NCBI GenBank assembly: GCA_030847615.1
Contig: JAUMIR010000011.1
Span: 37,555,001-37,619,000, forward strand
DNA length: 64,000 nt
Direction: 5' to 3'
Origin: Gambelia wislizenii
Lineage: Eukaryota > Chordata > Lepidosauria > Squamata > Crotaphytidae
Shown: in pieces, positions 1 to 11,382 of the stretch
How positions within the stretch are numbered: the first letter of the stretch is position 1
How the letters are laid out: each line of letters begins with the position of its first letter
Notes under the pieces: generated by a model
Databases searched by the model: none
Seen by the model: only the letters and a program-made list of their open reading frames with translations
Told to the model about the DNA's origin: nothing
Made by a program: the position numbers and the translations under genes

Positions 1-300
1 GTCTTCACATGACACGATTATAGCATGATGATACCACTAACTGTCACAGGTATGCCCTATGGAATCTTGGAGATTGTAGTTTGGAGAGGCACTAGAACTC
101 TCTGGGTGAGAATTCTGAATGTACATCCCTAAACTCTTGAACATTCCTTGCCTAAGAAAACCCTATGTACATCCATGGGGTCACCATTGGTCAACAGGCA
201 ACTTGAAAGCACATATACCCAAACTGCACATCCCAAAATTCCATGGGAAGCACCCATGGCTGTTAATGTGGAATCATGGCACTATAATAGTGTGGTGTGG
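1..300. mobile_element. Foldback (long inverted repeat) element, family P, interrupted
   Basis: The first 130 bases and bases 219-300 are imperfect reverse complements: the left arm has gattatagcatgatgata and gattgtagtttggagaggc, and the right arm has ggaatcatggcactataat. The same arm sequences recur at about 11.4, 33.9 and 34.4 kb, so this is a dispersed family. No coding potential is seen, so it is probably a non-autonomous DNA transposon with very long terminal inverted repeats. A 5S-derived SINE tail sits between the arms. The left end may lie outside the window. The superfamily is not determined. Confidence 0.55.
142..218 (+). mobile_element. 5S-rRNA-derived SINE, 3' tail fragment
   Basis: The block ccttgcctaagaaaaccct followed by catggggtcaccattggtc, aacaggc and acttgaaagcaca matches the tail of the longer 5S-type SINEs at 17.6 and 19.9 kb in this window. 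The 5S-like head is missing. It lies in the loop of the foldback element, so it is younger than that element or arrived with it. Confidence 0.55.
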
Positions 301-324
301 AATGGCCCCTGCTTATGAACCCTG

Positions 325-418
325 CTAGTGCTGTGGTTAAAATGACAGTACTGCAGCCACAACATTGTGAGTCCCATCCTGTAGGGCTCCAAGGTTGACT
401 TAGTCTTCCATCCAGGTT
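325..418 (+). mobile_element. tRNA-derived Sauria-type SINE (type II), partial
   Basis: The segment has gtggttaaaatgacagtact, gcagccacaacattgtgagt, ggctccaaggttgactta and cttccatcc. These are the body of the type II SINE seen complete at 3.9 kb. Both the head and the 3' tail are missing or degraded. Confidence 0.6.
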
Positions 419-420
419 TT

Positions 421-1559
421 TTTAAACCATGTGTCCATTCTGTTTGAAGGGTTATTTGCCCTGGAATCTTGTTGGAATCTTGCCTGGACATCATCTGGAC
501 AGTTTGAACTAGGATCGGGGCAAAAACCCTGTGTTGTCCAGACTGCTGGGTGTTGGAACAGGGGGTGGACATTTCGTTTGGGCAATGAAGACAAGGGCAG
601 AATATCCTTGATAGTTCCTGGGGCAGGCATAGGCAGACAGAGCCAGACAATACAAGCCAGCAAAAGGCCTTTTCCCTCTTGGGGTCGCCCTCCTCTTTCC
701 TCTACATCTGCACCCTGAGTCTGGACATTTTTTGCAGCATCCCTTAAAGAAATCTCCAGTTGGCTCTGCTTACATTCTTAATAAATTGAAACCATTCTGA
801 TATTATGCTGCTAAAAATTAACCTCTGCACCCTCAAGAGATTTGCTACACAAATCTAGATAAGGAACATTTGCATACAACTAGATGGTCACTGCTCCCAA
901 TTATTAATCATGAATTTTAAACGAGCCTCGCTGCTACTGTGAAGAATTAAGTAAGGGAGAGGTTGGCTGGGGAGGATGTACATGATCCTATTCCCCAGCA
1001 TACTTTGACCTGATTCCTGATGGTTATTCCCCATCCAAAGTAGGCCCATTGAACCAAGAGGATTTACCTATGTGTTGATATCAACAACTGATTCAATGGC
1101 TCTTTTGTAACCTGGACTAACCAACAGGAATTTAAGCCAGGTTTCCTTCTCCCAACCTTCTTCAACCTGATGCCCTCTAGAGATGTTGGACTAATTGTTC
1201 CATCATCCCCAGCCATAACGGCCATTTCCCAGGAAGATCACCAGATTGGGTGAAGGCTGCCTTATCCACAGCTAAGCCTAGACTTCAGGTTCAATGTCCA
1301 GGATTGATGACCCAATCCTGACCCCAAAGGGCCAACAGTGTGGAGGCAGCAGCAAATAAGTCCTGGGAGGACAGTTGGTTAGGGTAGGGGATATTGAGAG
1401 TGGTCATCGAAGATGGAAGCATCTCCAAGCTCTGAGTCCCCTGGCTTGGCCACTTAGAACAAGGATAGGTAGACTATTTGAAAAGATTTGGAAAATTGTT
1501 GGAAAATGTGTTTCTTGAGTGTCAAGAGACCCTGGTGAGAAGAATCCTTGATTGTCAAG
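421..1559. other. Spacer, nothing recognised
   Basis: A 95-codon frame at 431-718 shows no domain, no bias and no splice context, and is treated as chance. An AT-rich block near 896-960 has ATTAAT-like sites but no other support. No repeat family was recognised. Confidence 0.4.
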
Positions 1560-1868
1560 AATCTTCAGGAGGATGGGGCAAGCTTGTTTCCTGCTGCTCC
1601 AGAGACTAGGATGCAGAGCAATGGATTCAAACTAAAGGAAAAGAGATTTCACCTAAAACATTAGGGAAAACTTCCTAACAGTAAGAGCTGTTTGACAGTG
1701 GAATGCATTGCCTTGGAGTGTGGTGGAGTCTCCTTCTTTGGAGGTTTTTAAGCAGAGGTTGGATGGCCATCCATCGGGACGGCTTGGATTGGATATTCCT
1801 GCATGGCAGAATGGGGTTGGACTGGATGGCCCTTGGGGTCTCTTCCAACTCTACCATTCTATGATTCA
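1560..1868 (+). mobile_element. CR1 LINE 3' end
   Basis: This is the 3' end of a CR1-type LINE in sense orientation. Frame fragments include VVESPSLEVFKQRLDGH, which matches the CR1 ORF2 C-terminus. The 3' UTR then reads ggggttggactggatggccc, ctcttccaactctaccattc and tatgattc, the characteristic CR1 ending. The copy is strongly 5' truncated, as is usual for CR1, and the reading frame is broken, so it is inactive. Confidence 0.88.
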
Positions 1869-1869
1869 C

Positions 1870-2185
1870 AGTTTGAGACTTATTCTATGTAAAATTCACA
1901 CATTGTTGTTTTGTGCCAAGAACAGTATTTTTCTGCAGAGAAAATAGTTATTTGCAGAAATTCTACTTTCTGCATGGAAACATTATTTTCTGTGCAGAAA
2001 GCAGCTCTTTTTATTTTATTTATTTATTTATTTATTTATTTATTCAGCCACAAGGCTATCAGAGCGGCTTTTTAAGCAATAGCAATTTGCACATCTACAC
2101 TGCATTAAGCAGTTTCCAATGTGTTTTCTGTGCATTATATTCTGCACAGAATATGCAAGTTTATTTTTGTGCAGCAAATGCCCCT
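1870..2185 (-). repeat. Palindrome-rich dispersed repeat (family Q), copy 1
   Basis: The segment opens with gacttattctatgtaaaatt and holds many short palindromic units such as tttctgtgcagaaa, tattctgcacagaata and ttttctgcagagaaaa. In inverse orientation the same order occurs at 36.0-36.5, 40.4-40.6 and 62.4-62.6 kb, each copy keeping a tttttgcatagattaagtc-like end. A reverse SINE interrupts it at 2007-2123. No coding sequence is seen. Confidence 0.6.
2007..2123 (-). mobile_element. Type II Sauria SINE 3' half, reverse, with (TTTA)n tail
   Basis: The reverse strand carries the tail module: ccaatgtg, acactgcattaagcagttt, gcaatagcaatttgcacatc, ccacaaggctatcagagcgg and a run of TTTA units at 2011-2044, which is the SINE poly(TAAA) tail read backwards. 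The tRNA-like head is absent. It interrupts the palindrome-rich repeat, whose sequence resumes at 2124. Confidence 0.82.
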
Positions 2186-3800
2186 TGGAATCCTGCGTGG
2201 CCATTACATACTATGTATCACCATAACTAGGGTCCGGTGTAGTGGATTCCAGGCAGACCCTCCACCCCAACCCCACTTACCAGTACGCAGCCACTGAGAC
2301 CAAAAGAGGCCCATTCCCCTGTCGATCGAGAAGCGGATGCCTGATGTTCCCACCCTTATGTAAGTGATCTCTGGCATGGGGGAAATTCATGACAGGGATC
2401 CTTTTTCTGCCTGTCACACTGGAGATCACTCACAGAAGGGGGTGGGAATGCCAGGCAGTCGCTTCTCAACTGACATGGGAAAGGACCTCCAACAATCCCA
2501 GTGTGGCTGTGTACAAGCAAGTAGGGTTTGGAAGACTTTCATGGTCTTCACGTAGCCCCCTATGCCAATGAATACATAGCAGTTACAATTACACATGTGT
2601 AAGGTTACGTACGGTTAAGTAAGGTTAAGTAGGTTACGTATTAGGAACATACATTCTTCCTTGCTGTTTTACATTTAAATCGCTTTATAGTGGATTTTAA
2701 GTGTATCCCACCATATAATACGAGACAATTTAGCGTACGATACCAGGCTGAGTTATAAGCACAGAAAAGATTATGCTGAAATTCCAGGCTTATAAACCAC
2801 TTCTCAGGCATGATTTAGCTGTGGTTTCTGCCCTGCCAAAGGGTAGGACTAGATGATCTTTAGGGTACCTTCCAGTTTTATGACTCCAAGATTGCTAGCA
2901 TTTTGGAACCTTCTTACCTGAAATTGTGGCTGAAGCTGGTGTTTCATCCTGAAACATCTCCTATTTTATGTTCCTATACAGTATAGAAAATCTTTTAAAT
3001 CTGACATGTGAATTGATGGTCACCATTTTTATTTTTTTTATTTTTTATTTTTTTTTTTTTGCAAATGAAAGGGCACACTTCTGGAAACAAGAGGCCAAAA
3101 TATTATCTTGGCCACTCTCTCTGCCTTGAACACCTGAATAAGCCCAACCTGAATGGGTCAGGGTTTTTTTTACATCCAATGTAGTGCATCACAAACTTTG
3201 GTTCAGGCTCAGGGAGCACAGAGGAGATTTGAAATGCAAGAGAAAGCTCCCTGGTGGAGAAGAATGATCCCAGAAGCACAGTTGCCATGAATGCAGCACC
3301 AAACGCCCATCAGTCATAGCTGCCCAGTTGGCCTTTCTGTGGCATAGTTTATGACAGCAAAATAATAATAAAAAAAACTATGGGCTGATAAAGAGCTGCA
3401 GGGAAAGTGACATCTCGGTGAAGACCAGGGGGAAAGACAACCAAGTCCTTCTCCATTCAGGCCAAAGGCTGGGAGCTTTGGCAGGGTGTGTCCCTCCAAT
3501 CTGAGCAGAGTTGACAAATGTTACTGTTTTGAACTGCAACTCTCAAAACCAGTGGCCATGCTGGCTGGGGGGATTATAAGACCTGTCATTTTAAGAAGGA
3601 ATTTTTCCAAACTCTGAGTCAGACTGGAGCATATTTCTTTGAAGTGTTTGTCAGCATCTTGCTCCTTCAGTGACAGCGGACACTGATGGGGCCAAAGGGA
3701 CTAATGCAGAGTGCATCTTTTACACTAAAACCAAGCCTTCTCTCTCCTCCCTTTCCACCTCCTTTTAACAACTCAAGTGTGACAGTGGTGGCTTGTGGCT
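2186..3800. other. Spacer with a short tandem repeat and a T-rich run
   Basis: No gene or named repeat was recognised. A small imperfect tandem of aaggttacgta and aaggttaagt units lies at 2601-2640. A T-rich run lies at 3028-3060. Short open frames (60-67 codons) are unsupported. Confidence 0.4.
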
Positions 3801-3850
3801 CCCATCTCACTGGGTCAGTACACCCACTCCGGGTTTTAACGTAGACAGAA
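3801..3850. repeat. Possible family F foldback arm fragment
   Basis: The run cccatctcactgggtcag, acacccactccgggtttta resembles the outer arm of the foldback family found complete at 33.25 and 48.65 kb. Only one arm is visible. Confidence 0.3.
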
Positions 3851-3860
3851 AGGCAAAAAG

Positions 3861-4331
3861 GAGCCCTGGTGGCCCAGTGGTTATGGAGCCCTGGTGGTGC
3901 AGTGGTTAAATGCCAGTACTACAAGTCACCACGTTGCAAGTTCGATTCCAGCGGGCTCCAAGGTTCACTCAGCCTTCCATCCTTTCGTAGGTCGGTAAAA
4001 TGAGTACCTGGCTTGTGGGGGCAATTAGCTAACACACATTGGAAACTGCTTAATGCAGTGTAGATGTGTAAATAGCTATTGCTTAAAACAATTTGTAAGC
4101 TGCTCTGATAGCCTTGGGGCTGAAGAGCGGGGTATAAATAAATAAATAAATTAAATAAATGTGCCAGCACTGCAGCCACAATGTTGTGTTCGATCCTACA
4201 GGGCTCCAAGGTTGACTTAGCCTCCCATCCTTCCAAGGTTGGTAAAATGAGGACCCAGCTTGTTGAGGGCAATTAGAGAACACAAGGAGTGCTTTGCATT
4301 GATGCATTGATTTCTATCGGTGTAGAAATAT
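3861..4331 (+). mobile_element. Type II Sauria SINE split by a second copy of itself
   Basis: A SINE head at 3861-3884 (gagccctggtggcccagtgg) stops abruptly. A full copy follows at 3886-4157, with its own gagccctggtggtgcagtgg head, a B-box-like gttcgattcc, the tail module and a TAAA tail. The outer copy then resumes at about 4158 with gtgccagcactgcagccac and runs to about 4331. The head plus the resumed part rebuild one uninterrupted SINE order, so this is a nested insertion. These are RNA polymerase III-type retroelements that depend on a LINE for movement. Confidence 0.8.
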
Positions 4332-4332
4332 A

Positions 4333-4385
4333 CAGTCGTCCCTCCATATCCATAGATTTTGGGGAAATTCATCTGCATGCAAAAA
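4333..4385 (+). mobile_element. Tigger-like (Tc1/mariner) element, left end only
   Basis: A TA dinucleotide precedes cagtcgtccctccatatcca, the same terminal inverted repeat seen at both ends of complete elements at 17.4, 32.3, 39.7, 42.7 and 61.4 kb. No right terminus was found, so the copy is truncated. Confidence 0.65.
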
Positions 4386-5550
4386 GTTGACTTCCTGAGT
4401 GGCTTCTTCTAATCAGGACAGCCAACGCAGCCCCAGAAAGGTCTCCTCTGCCTATTTCATTGCATCACTCTCTGTCCCATGAGCTCTGGTGCATGTGCCC
4501 AATATGCCCTAATGTAATCTAATGAAATTGTATTCATGTTGCAGAAAGTAAGTCAATTTATTTGATGGTGAAGCAACAGTAACCATAACCAGTCAGACCC
4601 GACAAAGAGGCAGGCTTGGAAAATTATCTTTTCTCTGCAATCCAAAATAAAGCATATTACTCTAATGTCAAGTTGCATCAATAACACCATTCCTTCATTG
4701 CTGCTCTTTTTCCCTTCTTTGTTGTTCTCTTCCCCCCCCTTCTCTTCCATTGTCTTTTTCCCCTTCTTGTTTCACATATCAAAGACTGCTTTCTCCTTCT
4801 GCAATTATGGCCCTATAGCGAATGATTAATCAACCGACCTGAGTTCGCTGCATTAATTGATCACGGTTTGTCATTCCATTGGCTCTTTCCACTCCATTAT
4901 GCCTGTTGAGTCTAACCCATTCCAGGCATCAGAAAATATTCCCTCGAGCATCTAACAAAAGGATTGTCAGCTACACACAATAACCACGAGACAGGTTGCT
5001 TTTCAACTTTCCCATTAAATCTCAGTGCAGAACCAAATACCAGGATTTTTTTTTTAAAGGGCTAAAGTGCTAGGATGGATGATGAGAGACAGGCACTGAA
5101 TTCCCCCACCACCTTGCCGATGCTTTATTTGAAGACAGGCTTTTGGTCTGTCTCTTAGCTCTTACAAATTAAGGTGGTGGAAAGAGAGGAGGCGAGGGGA
5201 GTGAGGGGGACATCCAACCTACTGGGACAGACACATCATCCTGGTGTTGACAGTGAACGCCTATTTTTATCCCTGAGGTGGGTTTTTTTTTTTTTTTGCT
5301 TCCCATACTCTGGCAAAGTTGCAGCCTCCTACACCAAGTCCAGCTGGAAAACAAGCTACACACACACAAGATACGCCAGCCATCACATTTTATTTCCTTG
5401 ATGGAAGACATCATCACAGCATCTGAAGATTCAGAAGAAGTTCCGCCTCAACTGTGTCAAGGCTAATAAAAAACAAACAAATACAGAATTAACTGCCTGG
5501 TCTCTCAGTAAATGTAGAGCTTTATCCAGTGCTGGTTATGATCTGTCAAG
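4386..5550. other. Spacer; candidate conserved block at 4800-4935
   Basis: No gene was found. Around 4800-4935 the sequence is complex and repeat-free, with attaatcaacc, cattaattgatca and a ccattggc box. Such clusters of homeodomain-like sites often appear in conserved non-coding elements, but conservation cannot be judged here. A T17 run lies near 5283-5297. Confidence 0.3.
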
Positions 5551-5554
5551 CCCT

Positions 5555-6003
5555 GTATGACCCAAGACTGAAGGACCCCCTAACAGCCTGCCTGGATTTT
5601 AAGATCTCTAGGAAAGGTCCTTCTCTCAGTCTCATCGCCTTCATAGAAATCTTCTTTTTTTGAGGGGGGGGGCAGAACAAAGCCTTCTTGGTGGTGGTGG
5701 TGGAACTATCTTGTCCTTTGGTCAGCAAATGACTCCCTTCTAATTCCAGCAGCTTTGGAGGAAATGTCTATCTTGCAAGCAAATGGCTTTTCTCAGTGTT
5801 CTGTAGTCCTTTTTTTTTTTTTTTAAAAAAAATCCTTTGTTTCTGAATGGATAAGTTTGCAATGACTTAAATTTTACAGACAGCCTAACATTCTTTCCAA
5901 CATAGCTTTTTGTCTGTTTTCAGCTATGTGTGCTCTTTTCTTGTGTCCCTTTTTACCTAGCAAGCCACCTTGAGCCCGACCCCTTTCTGCCATGCAGGAA
6001 TCC
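5555..6003 (+). mobile_element. L2-type LINE 3' region, decayed
   Basis: The stretch acaaagccttcttggtggtg matches the segment gagagccttcttggtggttg of the L2 fragment at 63.45 kb. The later part, tcagctatgtgtgctctttt followed by agcaagccaccttgagcc, matches the L2 3' UTR at 63.9 kb. The reading frame is broken by indels. Boundaries are approximate. Confidence 0.5.
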
Positions 6004-6044
6004 TCAGATAAAGCACCACTGACAGGGGTCCACCCAACCTTTGT

Positions 6045-6372
6045 CCAAAGCCCTCCAAGGCAGTCTATTCTACTTTGGAACAGCGCTTACTGTCAGGAAG
6101 TTCTCCCTAATGTTTAGGTGGACTCTCCTTTCTTGGAATTTGCATCCATTGCTTCAGGTCCGACCCTCTGGAGCAGCAGAAAGCACACTCACTCCATCAT
6201 TCACCTGAGAGCTTTTCAGATATTTGAAGATGGCTTTCACACCACCTCTCTATGTCTTCTGTTTTCCAGGTTAAATAACTCCAGCTCTCCCAACCATTCC
6301 TCTTAGGGCTTGCTGTTTTCCAGATCTTGTACCTCCTTGGTCACCCTCCTCTGGACATGTTCGAGCTTTAAT
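6045..6372 (-). mobile_element. CR1 LINE fragment, reverse
   Basis: The reverse complement carries the CR1 ORF2 C-terminal and 3' region: actgtcaggaagttctccct, aatgtttaggtggactctcc and tcctctggacatgttcgag all have counterparts in the better CR1 copies at 9.1, 41.6 and 54.0 kb. Divergence is high and the extreme 3' end is missing. Confidence 0.78.
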
Positions 6373-7017
6373 CCAAGCAAAGTGCCCCCCTCTCCAAAAA
6401 AAAAAAAACTTCTTCCCTTCCTGCAGCTTAGTTGTTTCTTGGAAACGTTAACCACAGCTTTCAGATGATAACTAATTTGACTGCCCTTTTGTGCCTTCTT
6501 TTTCCTTTAGCCTGTACATTTGCATTTTAGTTCAATTTAAGGAAATCACTTCAACACGAATTCCATTTGACTTTGGAAGGGGAAACATGACCTCATTTAT
6601 GGCAGACTCTATTACAATAAAGCTGTCAAGGGAGATTGGAGTCGGGATGGGGGGGGGGTGAGTTTGAGAGAATCACTTAAGCCTGAAGACCAGCCATGCC
6701 AAGCAGTTGATCTGAGCCTTGATGGCCAAGACAAGGCAGCTAAACAATTCAAGTCCAGCAGACTATTGAAGCACAGCTTTTAAAAGCAGCTTTTAATTCC
6801 ATTTCTAGTTGCATTGAATTTGAACTTTTTCATGTTTCAACAATGTGAACTTCTATCCATACCTGTTCTAACATGGCAAGCTGACTTGACTCCCAGAGCT
6901 GGGGGAAAGTTTGGACATAAATGAATGAAACAGTGGTGAAGATTCTACATCAGGGGCTAAAATGCATAACTTTATGAGGATGGAGCTACATTGTTGACAC
7001 AATATACAGCCATGCTA
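6373..7017. other. Spacer, nothing recognised
   Basis: Mixed AT-rich sequence with a short A run near 6397 and a G run near 6650. No open frame of note and no repeat family was recognised. Confidence 0.4.
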
Positions 7018-7237
7018 GTGAACTGTGATGATGCACAATGGAGCACAATGCAATGTGCCCCAGTGTTCAATATGTCCCGTTGTGCACGGGGACATGTTGT
7101 GCATTGGAACCATTGTGCATCAGGACCATTGCTCAATGGCCACACTGCTAGCTCCCTTTGTGCTGTGGTCCCAGAGATGTAGCTTCATTGCTGCTCCCCT
7201 CTTGAGAATACGAGCACTGCGCAACATCACAGTTCAC
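7018..7237. mobile_element. Foldback-type MITE with perfect 13-bp terminal repeats
   Basis: The left end gtgaactgtgatg (7018-7030) is the exact reverse complement of catcacagttcac (7225-7237), and similarity continues inward a few bases. The interior has repeated TTGTGCA-like motifs. Two frames of 63 and 82 codons overlap it and are not thought to be genes. Size and structure fit a small non-autonomous DNA transposon. The superfamily is unknown. Confidence 0.5.
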
Positions 7238-9050
7238 CTTTATGTGAACCTAAGTTGGTTTACAATGATGTAAAAACCTAACAGAGTGCCAGTCCTCAAT
7301 GACAGTAAGTCAGGCCATCATTGGTTCATCGTTTTCCATTATTTCCTACTGTGTCCTTCTGACAAGAGATGGAGGGGATAGAACAAAATAATTCCTGCAT
7401 GGCTAAACAGATGTTCTGTACCCCTGAGCTACAGGTTCTTTCCTTTACATGGCATTTCCTTGTTTGTTTCACCCCAAATTGCATTGGCTGTGGTTCTCAG
7501 ACTTGCATGGTTCCCAGCCTTGTTTCTCAGATTTGGGTCTCAAGATATTGTCAGACTTTGAATGAGCTCCTACACCAGGAGACGTACCTCTGGGACATAG
7601 CTATGTCTCCTAGTACTACCCTCCAGAACCCACTTTTAAAATAATATAATTCCCCCCAAAAAGCCAGTTTCATGTCGTTGGAGAGAGGAGGGATCAGTAG
7701 AGACATGTTCAGCTATTTTTCTGTAGCTAGATGAGCAAGGATTCTGGGAGCTGAAGTCCAGCAACATCTGGAGACCTGAGGTTGGGGACCATCAGCCTAC
7801 GATATCATGCATTGCTGGATACCAGTTTCTGGCACTGGTGTATGTGCCATTTGAACCCGTCTTTCGACTGAAAAACCACACCCTTGAAAAAGCCATGAGA
7901 TGCCACAGGTGGCCTTCAGTTCATGCAGCTCAGTTTCTGGCTTACAATACCAAATCTACTTTACATTTCTCCCAGACAGCATTAAGCTTCTTTCAAGTGA
8001 GCTTCAGACCAAAACAACAGGTTCTGTCTCTGGAAGTGTCTGGTACCCTGTTTGGAGGTTGTTCTGACACATCATGCTCAAACAAAATGAGAGCAACAGA
8101 AGAGAGCCCAAAGTGTGTGCTGAAACACAGAGGTCAATGTGCAATTCAGGGCTGTTTCCCATCCCTAGCCCCAAAACAGAAAGCCAAGTGCTATTTAAGA
8201 AAGGGGAGAGATGGACTTTGGAAGACAGCAGACAAGGCCTGAGATCTTACTCACCAGTGGCTTAGCATTACATCATACACAAACATAGCCATGCTGTAAT
8301 ACCAGACTGAGATCTCACACACCCGGCCTCACGATGAGCAATGGGGTTGTGTGCTGCCCAGTTATGCCACAGTCACTCCAATGCTCCACGTTCTGAGCCA
8401 GAACTGACAGCCATTCCCCACCTCTTCGAGACTTTGCTTGGTCCTGAAAACTGGCCCACGGACTGCTCTAAGACCGTTTGTACTGATGATAAACTGATGC
8501 AGCAGGTGGTCTAACAGCAGAGAAGAGAATCACGGTCCTTTAGCTGATAGGTTCCAGCAGGTGGGAGAACTGAGCCCCTAAACAACCAATCCTACTTGGA
8601 CCATTTCAACACATTCTACTTGGGTCTTCACTATTGCATATCCCTGGGCCAGATCATCTAGCCCCACGATCATCACAATCATCACCTCCACATCTGGATT
8701 CCACCTTTACTTTGCTGCAGCTGTCACAGTTTGTGGCTTACCTTGCTTGGTGTGGATCCAGTCATGGCCACTCACATCCTGGTCCCATGCATGCAGGGAT
8801 ATTCTCCAGAGGCCTGGTGCTAGTCCCAGGGTGGCAGGAAGTCTCCATCTGGGGAACATTTAAAATAACGAAAAGCCTTTAGAATATGGGTGAACAAGTT
8901 CTGGAGGTCCTAGGGCCCATTTCCACCACCACCACAACCCCAGCCTCCCCCAACACACCAAAAGAAACCCAACATGGCCAACCCCCCACGTCTGGTTTTG
9001 GATGAAAAAAAAACCCTGTAGGATGCAAAAGAAAATGTAGGAGGAGACTT
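7238..9050. other. Spacer with an unsupported 134-codon frame
   Basis: The frame at 7838-8242 (+) has no domain, no repeats and no membrane or signal segment that I recognise. It has no visible splice or promoter context and overlaps a second frame, so it is probably chance. Near 7740-7800, ggattctgggagctgaagtc resembles hAT-like debris that is common in this window. Confidence 0.35.
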
Positions 9051-9495
9051 AGAATCATAGAATCATAGAGTTGGAAGAGACCCCAAGGGCCATCCAGTCC
9101 AACCTCCTTCTGCCATCAGGAACAAACAACCAAAGCACGCCCAACAGATAGCCATCCAGCCTCTGTTTAAAAACCTCCAAAGAAGGAGACTCCACCATAC
9201 TTCCAGGCAGCAGCGGATTCCACTGCCAAACAGCTCTTACTCTCAGGAAGTCCTTCCTAATATTTAGGTGGAATCTCTTTTCCTGAAGTTTGAACCCACT
9301 GCTCTGTCCTAGTCTGTGGAGAAGCAGAAAACAAGCTTGCTCCTTCCTCAGTATGGCATCCCTTCAAATATTTAAACATGGGCATCATGTCCCCTCTTAG
9401 GCTTCTCTTCTCTAGGCTAAACATACCCAGCTCCCTAAGCTGCTCCTCATAGGGCATAATGGCTTCCAGACCTCCCACCATTTTGTCTCTTTTTT
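9051..9495 (-). mobile_element. CR1 LINE 3' end, reverse
   Basis: The block starts with agaatcatagaatcatagag and ttggaagagacc, the CR1 3' terminus read on the opposite strand. The reverse frame gives LRGDMMPMFKYLKG near its end, matching the conserved C-terminal part of CR1 ORF2. The nearly identical copy at 53.9 kb shows the same boundaries. The frame is interrupted after this, so the copy is dead. Confidence 0.92.
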
Positions 9496-11382
9496 GATGG
9501 CAAAATACCAAGTCCTGAAGGCTCCTAGAAGTAAAAATAGCCATTTTTTGGGAGGCAGGAAGCCCTTGGGGCCACAAAATTATTTGTGGCTGTCGTTCAA
9601 TGGGCCTCCCTTTGCCCCCTTCCACTTTAGAAGCCTTGGAATCTCCCTTGTGCTGCAGAAGGGACAAGATTCAACTTGTTACCCTGTTGCCACAATGTGC
9701 AGGGGAGAAAGAAATCGACCTCCCATCCCCACCCTCCCTGCCATTCATTCATACTGATATGTATTCTTATTCATATATTTATTGGATTCTCTTAAGTCGT
9801 TTGCTCTCATTACAGGAAACCTTGGAATGGCATGGGGAGATGCAAAGGCCAAAAGAAAAGGGCAAGTCTTCTGCAATCCCAGCATGCAGATTTCTTAAGA
9901 GTAAAACTCATGTACAGCTTGCAATCAGAAAAAAATGGAATATAATTAATGACTGAGCTGCATAATGTGAGGAAAAAGCAACACACCCATCATGCACTGG
10001 TCAAGGGGGCTCAGCTTACAAGGGGAAAATGGGTAAAGTGAGGCAAAGAGCCATGAATTTCTGAAAGGAAAGGCTCTGGTCCTCTAGCCTGCATCCTGAG
10101 ACACAGATAACTGAGTCTTTACTTAAGGTATCTGCTGAAACGAGCTATAGGTAAGCCTACATGAACTCCAGCTCATTTCAGCAAATTCCTTAAGTGAAGA
10201 CTCAGTTGGGAGGCATTCCTACACCCATTCATGCACAGGAGAATGGAAATGCAAAAGGTACCAGCAGGTGATAATCTTGACAAGAGTCGCTTAGGGTATG
10301 AAAGACATCCTAGCAGAGATAAGTAGATTCATGCATCTATCATGATGAGGACACTTTGGTATGTTCACAGAGGGCCATTCTCCAAGGCATGTCTATGCTG
10401 ACTTTCCAAGAGTTTGTTCAAGGTGTTCTTAATAAGAAAGTAAGTATGAACAAGCTGCAAAATCTCATTAGCAAGGCATACGTTAATGCAACAGAATGCC
10501 ACAGTGGAAAAATCAATCCCAAACTTGGGTCAGCCAGGCTCCTGAGCTTCCAGGACAATCAGGGTCTCTAGACGCTGCCTGCCCCATTCCTCTCCTAAGT
10601 CTGAATGGAAAGGCAACATTCTCTTCTTTTTCTTCTTCTTTTTGCAGCCAATTTACAAAATGGACACTTCTTTTATCAAGCTGATCAGCACCCCCCAGCA
10701 ACAGATTTTGATGCAGGTCTTTAAAATACACAGAAAGGAAGGGGATCTGCCAAAAACAAGTGGTAAATTTTATCCGCAGGCATCCTGTCAATTCAGTAGT
10801 GCACATGTGCCCTTTATACTCAGGAATATAAAATTGTACAATAAGAATCCGCCCTTCGCCTCAGGTTACAAATTGATCTCCTTTTGCACAGAGCAAATCT
10901 CTGAACCTTTCTTTTTTAAAAAAGAAAGAGGTTTAATTAATTAACCAGAAAGCCAGGCAGAGATATATAAGTGGAGGTAATTATTAGAGTGGGAGCAATA
11001 TTGTAGAAGAAAGTATATGGAAGAGAATTGGAATTAATGCATTCTCACTGTAAAATCTGACTCTTAGAAATGAGCTGGCTAGGAAATGGCTCCCTGGCAA
11101 AGAGTTTTGGGTGCATGGAGTAGAGCCACAGGTTGTGGGATTGATCTCCATGCCTTTAAGACAGATATGGAACCAAGGAGAGCCAGAAAGAGCTTTAATT
11201 TCACTTTTCTTTAAGATCCTAGCTGGCTGTTTTAGCTCCAGCCCTGTCCCACTCACCCATTTTCAAAGCAACTCCTATCAAGGCTGACTTTTAAAGAAGT
11301 TGTGGTTGTTAACTGCCATCAAGTCAGCATCATTTGATGGTGACCTTATGAATCAGAGACTTCCAAGAGCCCCAGGGAACAG
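9496..11382. other. Spacer, no gene recognised
   Basis: Short frames of 60-118 codons occur on both strands without domains. Around 10120-10210 there is a loose inverted pair (tgagtctttacttaaggtat and ttccttaagtgaagactcag). Near 11295-11370 is a fragment with actgccatcaagtcagc and ggtgaccttatgaatcagag, of a kind also seen at 23.81 kb. Nothing else is supported. Confidence 0.4.

Noticed and set aside
7838..8242. 134-codon open frame
   Set aside because: No recognisable motif or signal, overlapped by a second frame, and no flanking gene structure. Chance length in 64 kb of vertebrate DNA.
9257..9667. 136-codon reverse frame as a gene
   Set aside because: Its part with FKYLKG and LRGD residues is the CR1 ORF2 C-terminus; the upstream part is unrelated spacer joined by chance.
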